Origin: Rubrivivax sp.
GTDB taxonomy: Bacteria > Pseudomonadota > Gammaproteobacteria > Burkholderiales > Burkholderiaceae_C
NCBI GenBank assembly: GCA_020248945.1
Contig: JADCGQ010000037.1
Location: 1-54,063 of the forward strand
DNA: 54,063 nucleotides
Reading direction: 5' to 3'
Positions 45,586 to 52,980 of the stretch are shown here, piece after piece. Each line of letters opens with the position of its first letter. The stretch's first letter is position 1. Made by a program: the position numbers and the translations under genes. The notes beneath the pieces are model-generated. The model did no database searches. It was given only the letters and a program-made list of their open reading frames with translations, and was not told where the DNA came from.

Positions 45586-46899
45586 ATGCCCCATCTGATC
45601 GTCCACGGCGGCAGCCCGCTCTCGGGCCGCATCGTGCCCAGCGCGAACAAAAACGCCGTGCTGCCCATCCTGTGCGCGACGCTGCTGTCGCGCCACCCGG
45701 TGCGCCTGGTCGGCATCCCCGAGATCACCGACGTCCGCAAGATCCTCGACATCTTCCGGCAACTCGGCAGTCAGGTGCAGGTGGACTACACCGCCGGCAC
45801 GCTGGAGCTGCACCACCGCGACACCCGCTTCGACCCCGACACGCACCACCTGCCCGAAGAGATGCGCAGCTCGATCATGCTGGTGCCCGGCCTCTTGGCC
45901 CGCTTCGGCGCCGCACGCATCGAAAACGACGTGCAGGGCTGCACCCTGGGCGTGCGCGAGATCGATCCGCACGTCGAGGTGATGGAGCGCTTCGGCGCCA
46001 CGGTCGAGCGCCGCCGCGAGGCGCTGGTGATGCGCTCGGCCGACGGTGGCCTGAAGGCCAACGCGCACTGGCTCGACTACGCCAGCGTCACCACCACCGA
46101 GAACTTCGTGCTGTGCGCGGCCACGGCGCGCGGCACCAGCACGCTGATGAACGCGGCCAGCGAGCCGCACGTGCAGGAGTTCTGCCAGTTCATGGCGCTG
46201 CTGGGCGCGCAGATCGAGGGCATCGGCACCAGCCGGCTCACGGTGCACGGCGTGGCCGATCTCGGCCGGCCCGAGGGCGTGGAGTTCCGCTTCGCGGAAG
46301 ACTTCCACGAGGCCGTCACCTTCATGGCGCTGGGCGCCATCACCGGCGGCGAGATCGTCGTCAAGAACTCGGCGCCGGAGCAGTTTCCGCTGATCGACCG
46401 CACCTTCGCCAAGTTCGGCGTGCAGGTGTTCCACGAGGGCGGCTGGAGCCGCGCGGTTGCCGATGGCCCGCTGCGCGTGAAGGTGCCCTTCACGCAGAAC
46501 ATCCTGCCCAAGGTGGAGGCCGCGCCCTGGCCGTATCTGCCGGTGGACCTGCTGCCCATCTTCGTGGCGCTGGGCGTGCGCGCCGAGGGCAGCATGATGT
46601 ACTGGAACAAGGTCTACGAAGGCGCGATGGGCTGGACGGCCGAGCTCGGCAAGTTCGGCGCGCACGCCTTCCAGAGCGACCCGCACCGCATCATCACCTT
46701 CGGCGGCAAGCCGCTGGTGGCGGCCGAGGTCGAGAGCCCTTACATCATCCGCGTGGCGATTGCGCTGCTGATGGTGGCCTGCAGCATCCCGGGCCGCAGC
46801 GTGATCCGCAATGCCACGCCGGTGCGGCGTGCGCACCCGCGCTTTGCCGAGAACATCACGGCGCTGGGTGCCAAGGTGGAGTGGGTGGAGGGCGACTGA
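45586..46899 (+). CDS. MurA-like enolpyruvyl transferase (UDP-GlcNAc 1-carboxyvinyltransferase family)
   Basis: A 437-residue protein of the EPSP-synthase/MurA fold. MurA active-site residues can be matched: K22-N23 in SANKNAVLPIL, R94, C119 in QGCTLGVREID (the PEP-binding Cys of MurA, usually in GCAIGARPVD), R124, and the general-base Asp in PYLPVDLLP. The RPVDLH signature is altered to REIDPH and overall it is divergent from housekeeping MurA. It may add enolpyruvyl to UDP-GlcNAc as a second MurA or act on another nucleotide sugar or acceptor. It lies directly after the acyl-CoA synthetase gene rather than near hisG/murein genes, where proteobacterial murA usually sits. Confidence 0.8.
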   Translation: MPHLIVHGGSPLSGRIVPSANKNAVLPILCATLLSRHPVRLVGIPEITDVRKILDIFRQLGSQVQVDYTAGTLELHHRDTRFDPDTHHLPEEMRSSIMLVPGLLARFGAARIENDVQGCTLGVREIDPHVEVMERFGATVERRREALVMRSADGGLKANAHWLDYASVTTTENFVLCAATARGTSTLMNAASEPHVQEFCQFMALLGAQIEGIGTSRLTVHGVADLGRPEGVEFRFAEDFHEAVTFMALGAITGGEIVVKNSAPEQFPLIDRTFAKFGVQVFHEGGWSRAVADGPLRVKVPFTQNILPKVEAAPWPYLPVDLLPIFVALGVRAEGSMMYWNKVYEGAMGWTAELGKFGAHAFQSDPHRIITFGGKPLVAAEVESPYIIRVAIALLMVACSIPGRSVIRNATPVRRAHPRFAENITALGAKVEWVEGD

Positions 46900-46909
46900 G
46901 GTTCCCGGG

Positions 46910-46958
46910 GCTTCAACAGGCGCAGACCATCCTCCGTTCGCGCTGAGCCTGTCGAAGC
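46910..46958 (+). repeat. Inverted pair of REP-like repeats
   Basis: GCTTCAACAGGCGCAG (46910-46925) and CTGAGCCTGTCGAAGC (46943-46958) are imperfect inverted copies of the dispersed repeat core and can form a 16-bp stem with mismatches. It begins 11 bp after the MurA-like stop codon and may mark a transcript end. Confidence 0.7.
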
Positions 46959-46978
46959 GCCGGTCGAGGTTCCAAACG

Positions 46979-47473
46979 ATGGCGAAGAAGGACAAACACG
47001 TCAGCGAAACCCCCGCCACCGCCTGGCTCAAGGCCCGTGGCGTGGCCTACACCGAGCACCCCTACGACTACGTCGAGCACGGCGGCACCGCCGAGAGCGC
47101 GCGCCAGCTCGGCGTGCCCGAGCACGCGGTCATCAAGACGCTCGTGATGCAGGACGAGCGCGCCGAGCCGCTGATCGTGCTGATGCACGGCGACCGCCAG
47201 GTGAGCACCAAGAACCTGGCGCGCGAGATCGGCGTCAAGAGCGTGGAGCCCTGCAAGCCCGACGTGGCGCAGCGCCACAGCGGGTTTCTCGTCGGCGGCA
47301 CCTCGCCTTTCGGCACCAAGAAGGCGATGCGCGTGTTCGTGGAGGCCGGCGTGCTGGAGCTGCCGCGCATCTGCATCAACGGCGGGCGGCGCGGCTACCT
47401 CGTCGGCATCGCGCCGCAGGTGCTGGTGGCCGAGCTCGGCGCCGTGCCGGTGCGCTGCGCGCTGGTGGCCTGA
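46979..47473 (+). CDS. ybaK: Cys-tRNA(Pro) deacylase YbaK/EbsC
   Basis: A 164-residue editing-domain protein of the YbaK type, which hydrolyses Cys-tRNA(Pro) mischarged by prolyl-tRNA synthetase. Typical elements are TPATAWLKARGVAYTEHPYDY, VIKTLVMQ with the functional lysine, GDRQVSTKNLAREIG and the substrate-pocket loop GYLVGIAP at the C-terminus (GGTSPFGTKK is the central signature). It is a free-standing domain, as in E. coli. Confidence 0.93.
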   Translation: MAKKDKHVSETPATAWLKARGVAYTEHPYDYVEHGGTAESARQLGVPEHAVIKTLVMQDERAEPLIVLMHGDRQVSTKNLAREIGVKSVEPCKPDVAQRHSGFLVGGTSPFGTKKAMRVFVEAGVLELPRICINGGRRGYLVGIAPQVLVAELGAVPVRCALVA

Positions 47474-47495
47474 GGGCCGTATCCGGCCGCCGGCC

Positions 47496-48044
47496 TCAGG
47501 GCCGGGGGTCGCGCGCGTCGTCGTGGTGGATGTGCAGCGCCTCGAGGAAGCGCGACACCATGTTGTAGGCCGCGATCACGCCCACCAGCTCCACCGTCTG
47601 GCGTTCGCCCAGCGCCGCGCGCACGGCGCCGATCTGCTCGGCGCCCACCTGCACCTGCCGCGTCATCGTGTCGGCCAGGGCCAGCGCCAGGCGCTGCGTG
47701 GGCGTGAACAGGTCTTCGGCCGCTTGCCAAGCCGGCAACGCGGCCAGTGCGGCGGCGCTGACGCCTTCGCGCTCGGCGATGGGCGCGTGCTGCGCGGCCT
47801 CGTAGGGCGCGCCGTTGAGGTGGGCCACCTGCATGATGACCAGCTCGCGCAGGTCGCCGGGCAGATCGAGCCGCTGGCGCACGCGCGTCAGGTAGTGCAG
47901 CCAGCCCTCGGCCAGCGGCGGGCTGTGCAGCAGCATCTGGTACAGGTGCAGCAGTTCGCCGCGCTCGGCGACGATGCGCTCGACCAGCGGCGCCGCCTCG
48001 GGCGTGGCGAGCGCGGCGGTGCGGGCGTAGGGCAGGTGGGCCAT
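47496..48044 (-). CDS. Carboxymuconolactone decarboxylase (AhpD-like) family protein
   Basis: A 182-residue helical protein of the CMD family (RELVIMQVAHLNGAPYEAAQHAPIA). The Cys-x-x-Cys redox pair of AhpD is absent, and the His in the AAQH motif is kept. It is therefore more like the decarboxylase branch than a peroxidase partner. It is the third gene of a minus-strand operon after a Bug receptor and a zinc-ribbon protein, so it probably acts on the aromatic or organic acid that the receptor binds. The substrate is unknown. Confidence 0.83.
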   Translation of the reverse strand: MAHLPYARTAALATPEAAPLVERIVAERGELLHLYQMLLHSPPLAEGWLHYLTRVRQRLDLPGDLRELVIMQVAHLNGAPYEAAQHAPIAEREGVSAAALAALPAWQAAEDLFTPTQRLALALADTMTRQVQVGAEQIGAVRAALGERQTVELVGVIAAYNMVSRFLEALHIHHDDARDPRP

Positions 48045-48047
48045 CGT

Positions 48048-48416
48048 TCAGTCCTCCACGAGGCTCGGATCCAGCTCGCGCAGCCGATGGTCGACGTAGT
48101 AGCCGCCGGCCTCGGTGTACTGCAGGAAGCCGCGGTGGCACTGCGGGCAGCGCCAGACGGTGCAGCGGTTGTACGGGTACAGCACCGGCACGATGGGTGC
48201 GCGGGCGTGCCAGTAGTGGGTGCCGGGGGCGTGGCGCTCCTCGAGCGTGGGCTCCTCGATGGCCGGGTCGCGCAGCGTGCCCACGGGCTCGAGCAGCGGC
48301 GCGCCCCGAGGTCCCGTCACCGATTCCCAGCCGGGCGCGTGCAGCTCGCGGCAGTGTGCGCAGCCGGTGCCGGCGGGCGCGACGGCGGTGCGCAGGGTGG
48401 CGTTGTCCAGCAGCAA
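48048..48416 (-). CDS. Small zinc-ribbon-like protein
   Basis: A 122-residue protein I cannot assign to a named family. It has two CxxC pairs (GCAHCRELH near the N-terminus and WRCPQCHRGF near the C-terminus), which would bind one zinc ion, and many aromatic residues (HYWHARAP, YTEAGGYYVDH). No signal peptide is present. No ATG exists at the expected start; a TTG at 48416-48414, five bases after the stop of the Bug receptor gene, is the best candidate. Its stop lies 3 bp before the decarboxylase-like gene, so all three are probably one operon. Confidence 0.6.
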   Translation of the reverse strand: MLLDNATLRTAVAPAGTGCAHCRELHAPGWESVTGPRGAPLLEPVGTLRDPAIEEPTLEERHAPGTHYWHARAPIVPVLYPYNRCTVWRCPQCHRGFLQYTEAGGYYVDHRLRELDPSLVED

Positions 48417-48420
48417 GGGC

Positions 48421-49395
48421 TCAGTCTGCCGTGATCTTGTTGTCCTTGACGACCTTGTCCCAGGTGTCCAGCTGCCGCTCCACAAACGCCTGCGCCTGCG
48501 CCGGCGTGCCCAGGCTCACCACGATGCCTTGCGCCGCCAGCTTGGCCGCCACGTCGGGCGTCTGCAGGGCCTTGTTGATCTCGGCGTTCAGGCGCTGCAC
48601 CAGTTCGGGCGGCGTCTTGGCCGGCGCGATCACGGCCCACCAGGCCGGGGCGTCGAAGTTGCGGTAGCCCAGCTCGGCCAGCGTCGGCACCTCGGGCAGC
48701 GCGGCGTTGCGTTGCGCGGTCGTCACGGCCAGGGGGCGGATGCGCTTGCTGTCGATGTGCGGCTTGGCCACGAACACCGAGCCGATGGACAGCGGCACGT
48801 GGCCGGCGATGGCGTCCTGCATCAGCGGGCCGCCGCCCTTGTAGGGCACGTGCACGAGGTCGAGGCCCGCGCTCTTGGCCAGCAGCGTCACGGCCAGGTG
48901 GCCCAGGCTGCCGTTGCCGATGGTGCCGTAGGTGAGGCTCTTGCCGCCCTTGGTGGCCGCGGCCACGTCGTTGAAGCCCTTGAACGGCTGCTCGGCATGC
49001 GTGCTGATGACCATCGGGCTCGTGCCCACCAGCGCCACGGTGGCGAGGTCCTTGCGCGTGTCGAAGGCGATCTTCGGCTGCAGCGAGGGGTTCACGCCGT
49101 GGGTGTCGAAGACGACGCCGAAGGTGTAGCCGTCGGGCGCGGCGCGGGCCACTTCACCGGTGCCGATGGCGCCGGAGGCACCGCCCTTGTTCTCGACCAC
49201 CACCGTCTGGCCGAGCTGCTGCTGCAGCACCGGCGCCAGGATGCGCGCCACCTGGTCCACCGAGCCTCCGGGCGGGAACACGGCCACGAGCTTGATCGGG
49301 CCCTTCGTCGGCCAGGCCTGGGCCTGCGCGGCCAGCGGCAGCAGGGTGGCGGCACACAACGTGGCCAGCGAGGCGATGCACAGGCGGCGGTTCAT
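48421..49395 (-). CDS. Bug-family tripartite tricarboxylate transporter substrate-binding protein
   Basis: A 324-residue periplasmic receptor with a signal peptide (MNRRLCIASLATLCAATLLPLAAQAQ in outline, cut near residue 26). Family motifs are present: WPTKGPIKLVAVFPPGGSVDQVARIL, VENKGGASGAIGTGEVARAAPDGYTF and HVPYKGGGPLMQD. Bug proteins bind carboxylates for TctAB-type transporters, but no membrane components lie in this window, which is normal for the many orphan Bug genes of Burkholderiales. It heads an operon with a zinc-ribbon protein and a CMD-family protein. Confidence 0.93.
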   Translation of the reverse strand: MNRRLCIASLATLCAATLLPLAAQAQAWPTKGPIKLVAVFPPGGSVDQVARILAPVLQQQLGQTVVVENKGGASGAIGTGEVARAAPDGYTFGVVFDTHGVNPSLQPKIAFDTRKDLATVALVGTSPMVISTHAEQPFKGFNDVAAATKGGKSLTYGTIGNGSLGHLAVTLLAKSAGLDLVHVPYKGGGPLMQDAIAGHVPLSIGSVFVAKPHIDSKRIRPLAVTTAQRNAALPEVPTLAELGYRNFDAPAWWAVIAPAKTPPELVQRLNAEINKALQTPDVAAKLAAQGIVVSLGTPAQAQAFVERQLDTWDKVVKDNKITAD

Positions 49396-49533
49396 GGCAG
49401 GGCGGTCTCCGGGGTGCGGGAAGGCGGCGGGAGTGTGCGGCGCTGCCCCGGCGGCGGCGCTGCGGAAAACACGCACAGGGCATTCCCTGGGCACCCGGGG
49501 GCGACGAGGCGCGCCCGTACACTCGCGCCCGCC

Positions 49534-50187
49534 ATGAACTGGATGTGGATTGCCGGCGCGCTGCTGGCCTCGTACCTTGTCGGATCGCTGTCGTTCGCGG
49601 TCATCCTGAGCCGTGTCTTCGGGCTGGCCGACCCGCGCAGCTACGGCAGCGGCAACCCCGGCGCCACCAACGTGCTGCGCTCGGGCCACAAGAAGGCCGC
49701 CGTGCTGACGCTGGTCTTCGACGCGCTCAAGGGCTTCGTGCCCGTGGTGCTGTGCCTGGCCTTCGGCGAGCGCGTCGGCCTCACGCCGGTGACGGCCGCC
49801 TGGGTGGGCCTGGCGGCGTTCGTGGGCCACCTCTGGCCGGTGTTCTTCGGCTTCAAGGGCGGCAAGGGCGTGGCCACCGCGGCGGGTGTGCTGATGGCCT
49901 GGAACCCGCTGCTCGCGCTGGCCACGCTGGCCAGCTTCGCCATCATTCTTTACTTCTCGCGCTATGTGTCGCTGGCCTCGATCGTGGCGGCGGCCTTCGC
50001 ACCCTTCTACCAGGCGCTGATCTGGAACGTGACGCCGGCCCTGCTGGCGCTGACCCTGATGAGCCTGCTGCTGGTGTGGCGGCACGAGGGCAACATCCGC
50101 AAGCTGCTGGCCGGCACCGAAAACCGCTTCGGCTCGTCTGCCGCGAAATCCCCGCCGTCGTCTGCGCGGCAGAACAAAGGACATTGA
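49534..50187 (+). CDS. plsY: Glycerol-3-phosphate acyltransferase PlsY
   Basis: A 217-residue inner-membrane enzyme that transfers acyl groups from acyl-phosphate to glycerol-3-phosphate, the first step of phospholipid synthesis. Conserved motifs are SYGSGNPGATNVLR, the loop WPVFFGFKGGKGVAT and RHEGNIRKLLAGTENRF, with about five transmembrane helices. The C-terminal 15 residues are a polar extension. The next gene, ridA-like, starts two bases after its stop. Confidence 0.95.
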   Translation: MNWMWIAGALLASYLVGSLSFAVILSRVFGLADPRSYGSGNPGATNVLRSGHKKAAVLTLVFDALKGFVPVVLCLAFGERVGLTPVTAAWVGLAAFVGHLWPVFFGFKGGKGVATAAGVLMAWNPLLALATLASFAIILYFSRYVSLASIVAAAFAPFYQALIWNVTPALLALTLMSLLLVWRHEGNIRKLLAGTENRFGSSAAKSPPSSARQNKGH

Positions 50188-50189
50188 AG

Positions 50190-50534
50190 ATGGTTCAGCG
50201 ATTCGACGTCGGCCCGCGCCTGTCGGAAATGGCCGTGCACAACGGCGTCTGCTACCTGGCCGGCCAGGTGGCCGCCGACGGCAGTGCCGACATCACCGGC
50301 CAGACACAGCAGGTGCTGGCCGCGATCGACGCGCTGCTGGCCCGCGCCGGCACCAGCAAGCGCAACCTGCTGCGCGTGGAGATCTTCATCACCGACCTCG
50401 CCGACTTCCCGGCCATGAACGCCGTCTGGGAAGCCTGGCTGCCCGAGGGCTGCGCACCGCCGCGGGCCACCGTGAAGGCGCAGCTGGCGCGGCCGGAGTG
50501 GAAGGTGGAGATGGTCGTCACGGCGGCGCTCTGA
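50190..50534 (+). CDS. RidA family protein
   Basis: A 114-residue member of the YjgF/YER057c/UK114 family (LAGQVAADGSADITGQTQQVL, AGTSKRNLLRVEIFITDL, PPRATVKAQLARPEWKVEM). The Arg that in RidA binds the imine intermediate carboxylate is in the conserved PPRATV position, so imine/enamine deaminase activity is plausible. It starts two bases after plsY and is surely co-transcribed. Confidence 0.9.
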   Translation: MVQRFDVGPRLSEMAVHNGVCYLAGQVAADGSADITGQTQQVLAAIDALLARAGTSKRNLLRVEIFITDLADFPAMNAVWEAWLPEGCAPPRATVKAQLARPEWKVEMVVTAAL

Positions 50535-50559
50535 GGCGCCCCGCGCACGAAGGCTGTTG

Positions 50560-50961
50560 ATGCCGGCCGGCCCGCGCCACCACTGGTTTCGCAACCAATT
50601 TCGTCAGCCATGGCTGCAGCTCGGCCTGCTGCTGGCCGTGGTGACGCTGGGCCTGCAGGCCTGGCAGGGCCAGCGCCAGCAGGCTATCGGCGAGCGCATC
50701 GCCGCGGCCATGGCACCGGGCGAACTGCGCATGATCTCGTCGGAGACCTGCGGCATCTGCACCCAGGCGCGGCGCTGGTTCACCGAGCACGAGGTGGTCT
50801 TCAGCGAGTGCTTCGTCGAGCGTGACGCCGCCTGCCGCGCCGAGTTCGAAATGCTGCGCGCGCCGGGCACGCCCGTCATCCTGGTGCGCGGCCGGCCGCA
50901 GCTGGGTTTCAGCCCGCCGCGCATCGCCGAGTCGCTCGGTGCAGCCCGCTCAGGGGGCTGA
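50560..50961 (+). CDS. Membrane-anchored glutaredoxin-like CxxC protein
   Basis: A 133-residue protein with one N-terminal transmembrane helix (WLQLGLLLAVVTLGLQAW) followed by a small thioredoxin/glutaredoxin-like domain: MISSETCGICTQARRWF with a CGIC active site and a cis-Pro region GTPVILVRG. Topology suggests the redox domain faces the periplasm. It probably exchanges thiols with a partner; which one is unknown. It lies 25 bp after ridA, so may belong to the plsY-ridA transcript. Confidence 0.78.
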   Translation: MPAGPRHHWFRNQFRQPWLQLGLLLAVVTLGLQAWQGQRQQAIGERIAAAMAPGELRMISSETCGICTQARRWFTEHEVVFSECFVERDAACRAEFEMLRAPGTPVILVRGRPQLGFSPPRIAESLGAARSGG

Positions 50962-51022
50962 TCGGCGTCGCGGCCCGTGTTAGGGTCGCCATCAACATAG
51001 AGAGCTCCCAGGAGGCCCGACC

Positions 51023-52285
51023 ATGCTGACGACATTTCCGTGCTGGCGCCATGCCGCCGCCACGCTGGCCCTCCTGGCCTTGCCGCTGGCCGCCACGGCG
51101 ACGCTGCAGACCACGGTCGTGGCCAGCGGGCTGTCGGCGCCGGTGGCAGCCGCACAGCCCTTGCCGGGCGGGCCGCTGTACGTGGTGGAACTCGGCGGGC
51201 GCATCAAGGTCGTGGCCGGGGGCGTGGTCAGCAACTTCCTCACCATCCCGGTGGCCACGGGTGGCGAACAGGGCCTGCTGGGCCTGGCCTTCGACCCGGG
51301 TTATGCCGATCCGGCCTCGGCGGGCTACCGGCGCTTCTTCGTCAATTACATCGATCCCACCAGCCGCGACACCATCGTGGCCAGCTACCGCGCCACCAGC
51401 GACCTGCTCGCCGACCCGGCCAGCCGCGTCGAGGTGATCCGCGTCGATCAGCCCACGGGCCGCAGCAACCACAAGGCCGGCTGGATCGGCTTCAAGCCCG
51501 GCGACGCCAACAACCTGTACATCGCCACCGGCGACGGTGGCAGCGGCAACGACCCCGACAACTTTGCCCAGAACCGCAATGTGCTGCTGGGCAAGATGCT
51601 GCGCATCGACATCAACCGCGACGACTTCGCCGCCGACCCGCTGCTGAACTACGCCATCCCGGCCGACAACCCCTTCGTCGGCGTGGCGGGCGTGCGCGCC
51701 GAGATCTACGCCTACGGCCTGCGCAACCCCTTCCGCAACGGCTTCGACAGCGCCACCGGCAACCTGTGGATCGCCGACGTCGGCCAGAGCGCCCGCGAAG
51801 AGATCAACTTCATCGCCGCCAGCAGCGCCGGCGGCCAGAACTTCGGCTGGCGCGTGCGTGAAGGCGACATCGCCACTCCCAGCGTCGGCGGGCCGCTGCA
51901 GCCGGGCATGGTGGATCCGGTGCTGGTCTACAACCGCAGCTTCGGCTTCAGCATCACCGGCGGCCATGTCGTGCACAGCGATCGCCTGCCCGGGCTCGAT
52001 GGCCAGTACATCTTTGCCGACTACGGCAGCGACCGGATCTGGAGCCGCTCTGCCGACGGCAGCCTGCTGAGCATGGCCAGCACCACCAACTGGACCTCGG
52101 TGCTGAATGCGGGCGGTGCCGGCACGCTGGGCGGCATCGTCGGCTTCGGCGAGGGCGCCACGGGCGAGCTGTTCATCGTCGAGATCGGCGGCCGCGTCGT
52201 GCAGGTGGTGCCCGAGCCGGCCAGCGTGGCGATGATGCTCGCCGGCACCGCGCTGCTGCTGGGCTGGCGCGCGCGCTCGCGCTGA
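51023..52285 (+). CDS. PQQ-dependent sugar dehydrogenase-like protein with PEP-CTERM sorting signal
   Basis: A 420-residue secreted beta-propeller protein of the glucose/sorbosone dehydrogenase family. A signal peptide ([12 protein letters not shown]) is followed by family motifs GEQGLLGLAFDPGYA, NHKAGWIGFKPGDANNLYIATGDGG and IYAYGLRNPFRNGFD. The C-terminus is a PEP-CTERM signal: VPEPASVAMMLAGTALLLGW then RARSR. PEP-CTERM proteins are cleaved by an exosortase (EpsH), which is not in this window. An AGGAGG ribosome-binding site precedes the ATG. Cofactor and substrate are inferred only from the family. Confidence 0.9.
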   Translation: MLTTFPCWRHAAATLALLALPLAATATLQTTVVASGLSAPVAAAQPLPGGPLYVVELGGRIKVVAGGVVSNFLTIPVATGGEQGLLGLAFDPGYADPASAGYRRFFVNYIDPTSRDTIVASYRATSDLLADPASRVEVIRVDQPTGRSNHKAGWIGFKPGDANNLYIATGDGGSGNDPDNFAQNRNVLLGKMLRIDINRDDFAADPLLNYAIPADNPFVGVAGVRAEIYAYGLRNPFRNGFDSATGNLWIADVGQSAREEINFIAASSAGGQNFGWRVREGDIATPSVGGPLQPGMVDPVLVYNRSFGFSITGGHVVHSDRLPGLDGQYIFADYGSDRIWSRSADGSLLSMASTTNWTSVLNAGGAGTLGGIVGFGEGATGELFIVEIGGRVVQVVPEPASVAMMLAGTALLLGWRARSR

Positions 52286-52304
52286 GCGGCGCCGAGCCGC
52301 TCGT

Positions 52305-52931
52305 TCAGCCCAGGCCCAGGCGGCCGGCGTCGCCCCGGCCCTGGCGCACGAGCAGCGGCTCGTCGCCGCTGAGGTCGATCACCGTCGTGGGCTGCATCGG
52401 GCACGCACCGGCGTCCACCACGGCCTGCACCAGCTTCTCGTAGCGCGTGCGGATGTCGTGGGCGTCGTTGAGCGGCTCGGTCTCGCCGAGCGGGATCAGC
52501 GTCGTGCCCAGCAGCGGCTGCCCGAACACCTCGAGCAGCGACTGCATCGCCAGGTGCTCGGGCACGCGCAGCCCGATGGTGCGGCGGCTCGGGTGGCTCA
52601 CGCGGCGCGGCACTTCCTTCGTGGCTTCGAGGATGAAGGTGTAGGGCCCGGGCGTGCCCAGCTTCAGCAGCCGGTACTGCCGGTTGTCGACCCGCGCGAA
52701 GCGGGCGAGTTCGCTCAGGTCGCGGCACAGCAGCGTGAGGTGGTGCTTCTCGTCGACGCCGCGGATGCGGCGCAGCCGCTCGATGGCGTCCTTGTCGTCG
52801 AGGTGGCACACCAGCGCGTAGCTGCTGTCGGTGGGCACCGCCGCGATGCCGCCGTCGTGCAGGATCTGCGCGGCCTGCTTCAGCAGCCGCGGCTGCGGGT
52901 GCGTAGGGTGGACTTCGAAGTACTGGGACAC
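52305..52931 (-). CDS. Sua5/YciO/YrdC family protein (threonylcarbamoyl-AMP synthase-like)
   Basis: A 208-residue YrdC-fold protein of the YciO branch: AAVPTDSSYALVCHLDDKDAIERLRRIRG, HHLTLLCRDLSELARFARVDN, PGPYTFILEATKEVPRR and IGLRVPEHLAMQSLLE. It resembles L-threonylcarbamoyladenylate synthases of tRNA t6A synthesis, but YciO proteins are paralogues whose main role is uncertain. It lies 49 bp after the transglutaminase-like gene and converges on the sugar-dehydrogenase gene. Confidence 0.87.
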   Translation of the reverse strand: MSQYFEVHPTHPQPRLLKQAAQILHDGGIAAVPTDSSYALVCHLDDKDAIERLRRIRGVDEKHHLTLLCRDLSELARFARVDNRQYRLLKLGTPGPYTFILEATKEVPRRVSHPSRRTIGLRVPEHLAMQSLLEVFGQPLLGTTLIPLGETEPLNDAHDIRTRYEKLVQAVVDAGACPMQPTTVIDLSGDEPLLVRQGRGDAGRLGLG

Positions 52932-52980
52932 CGCGCCATTGTCAGGCCAGCTTGTCAGGCCAGCCCCGGCGGGCTGAACC

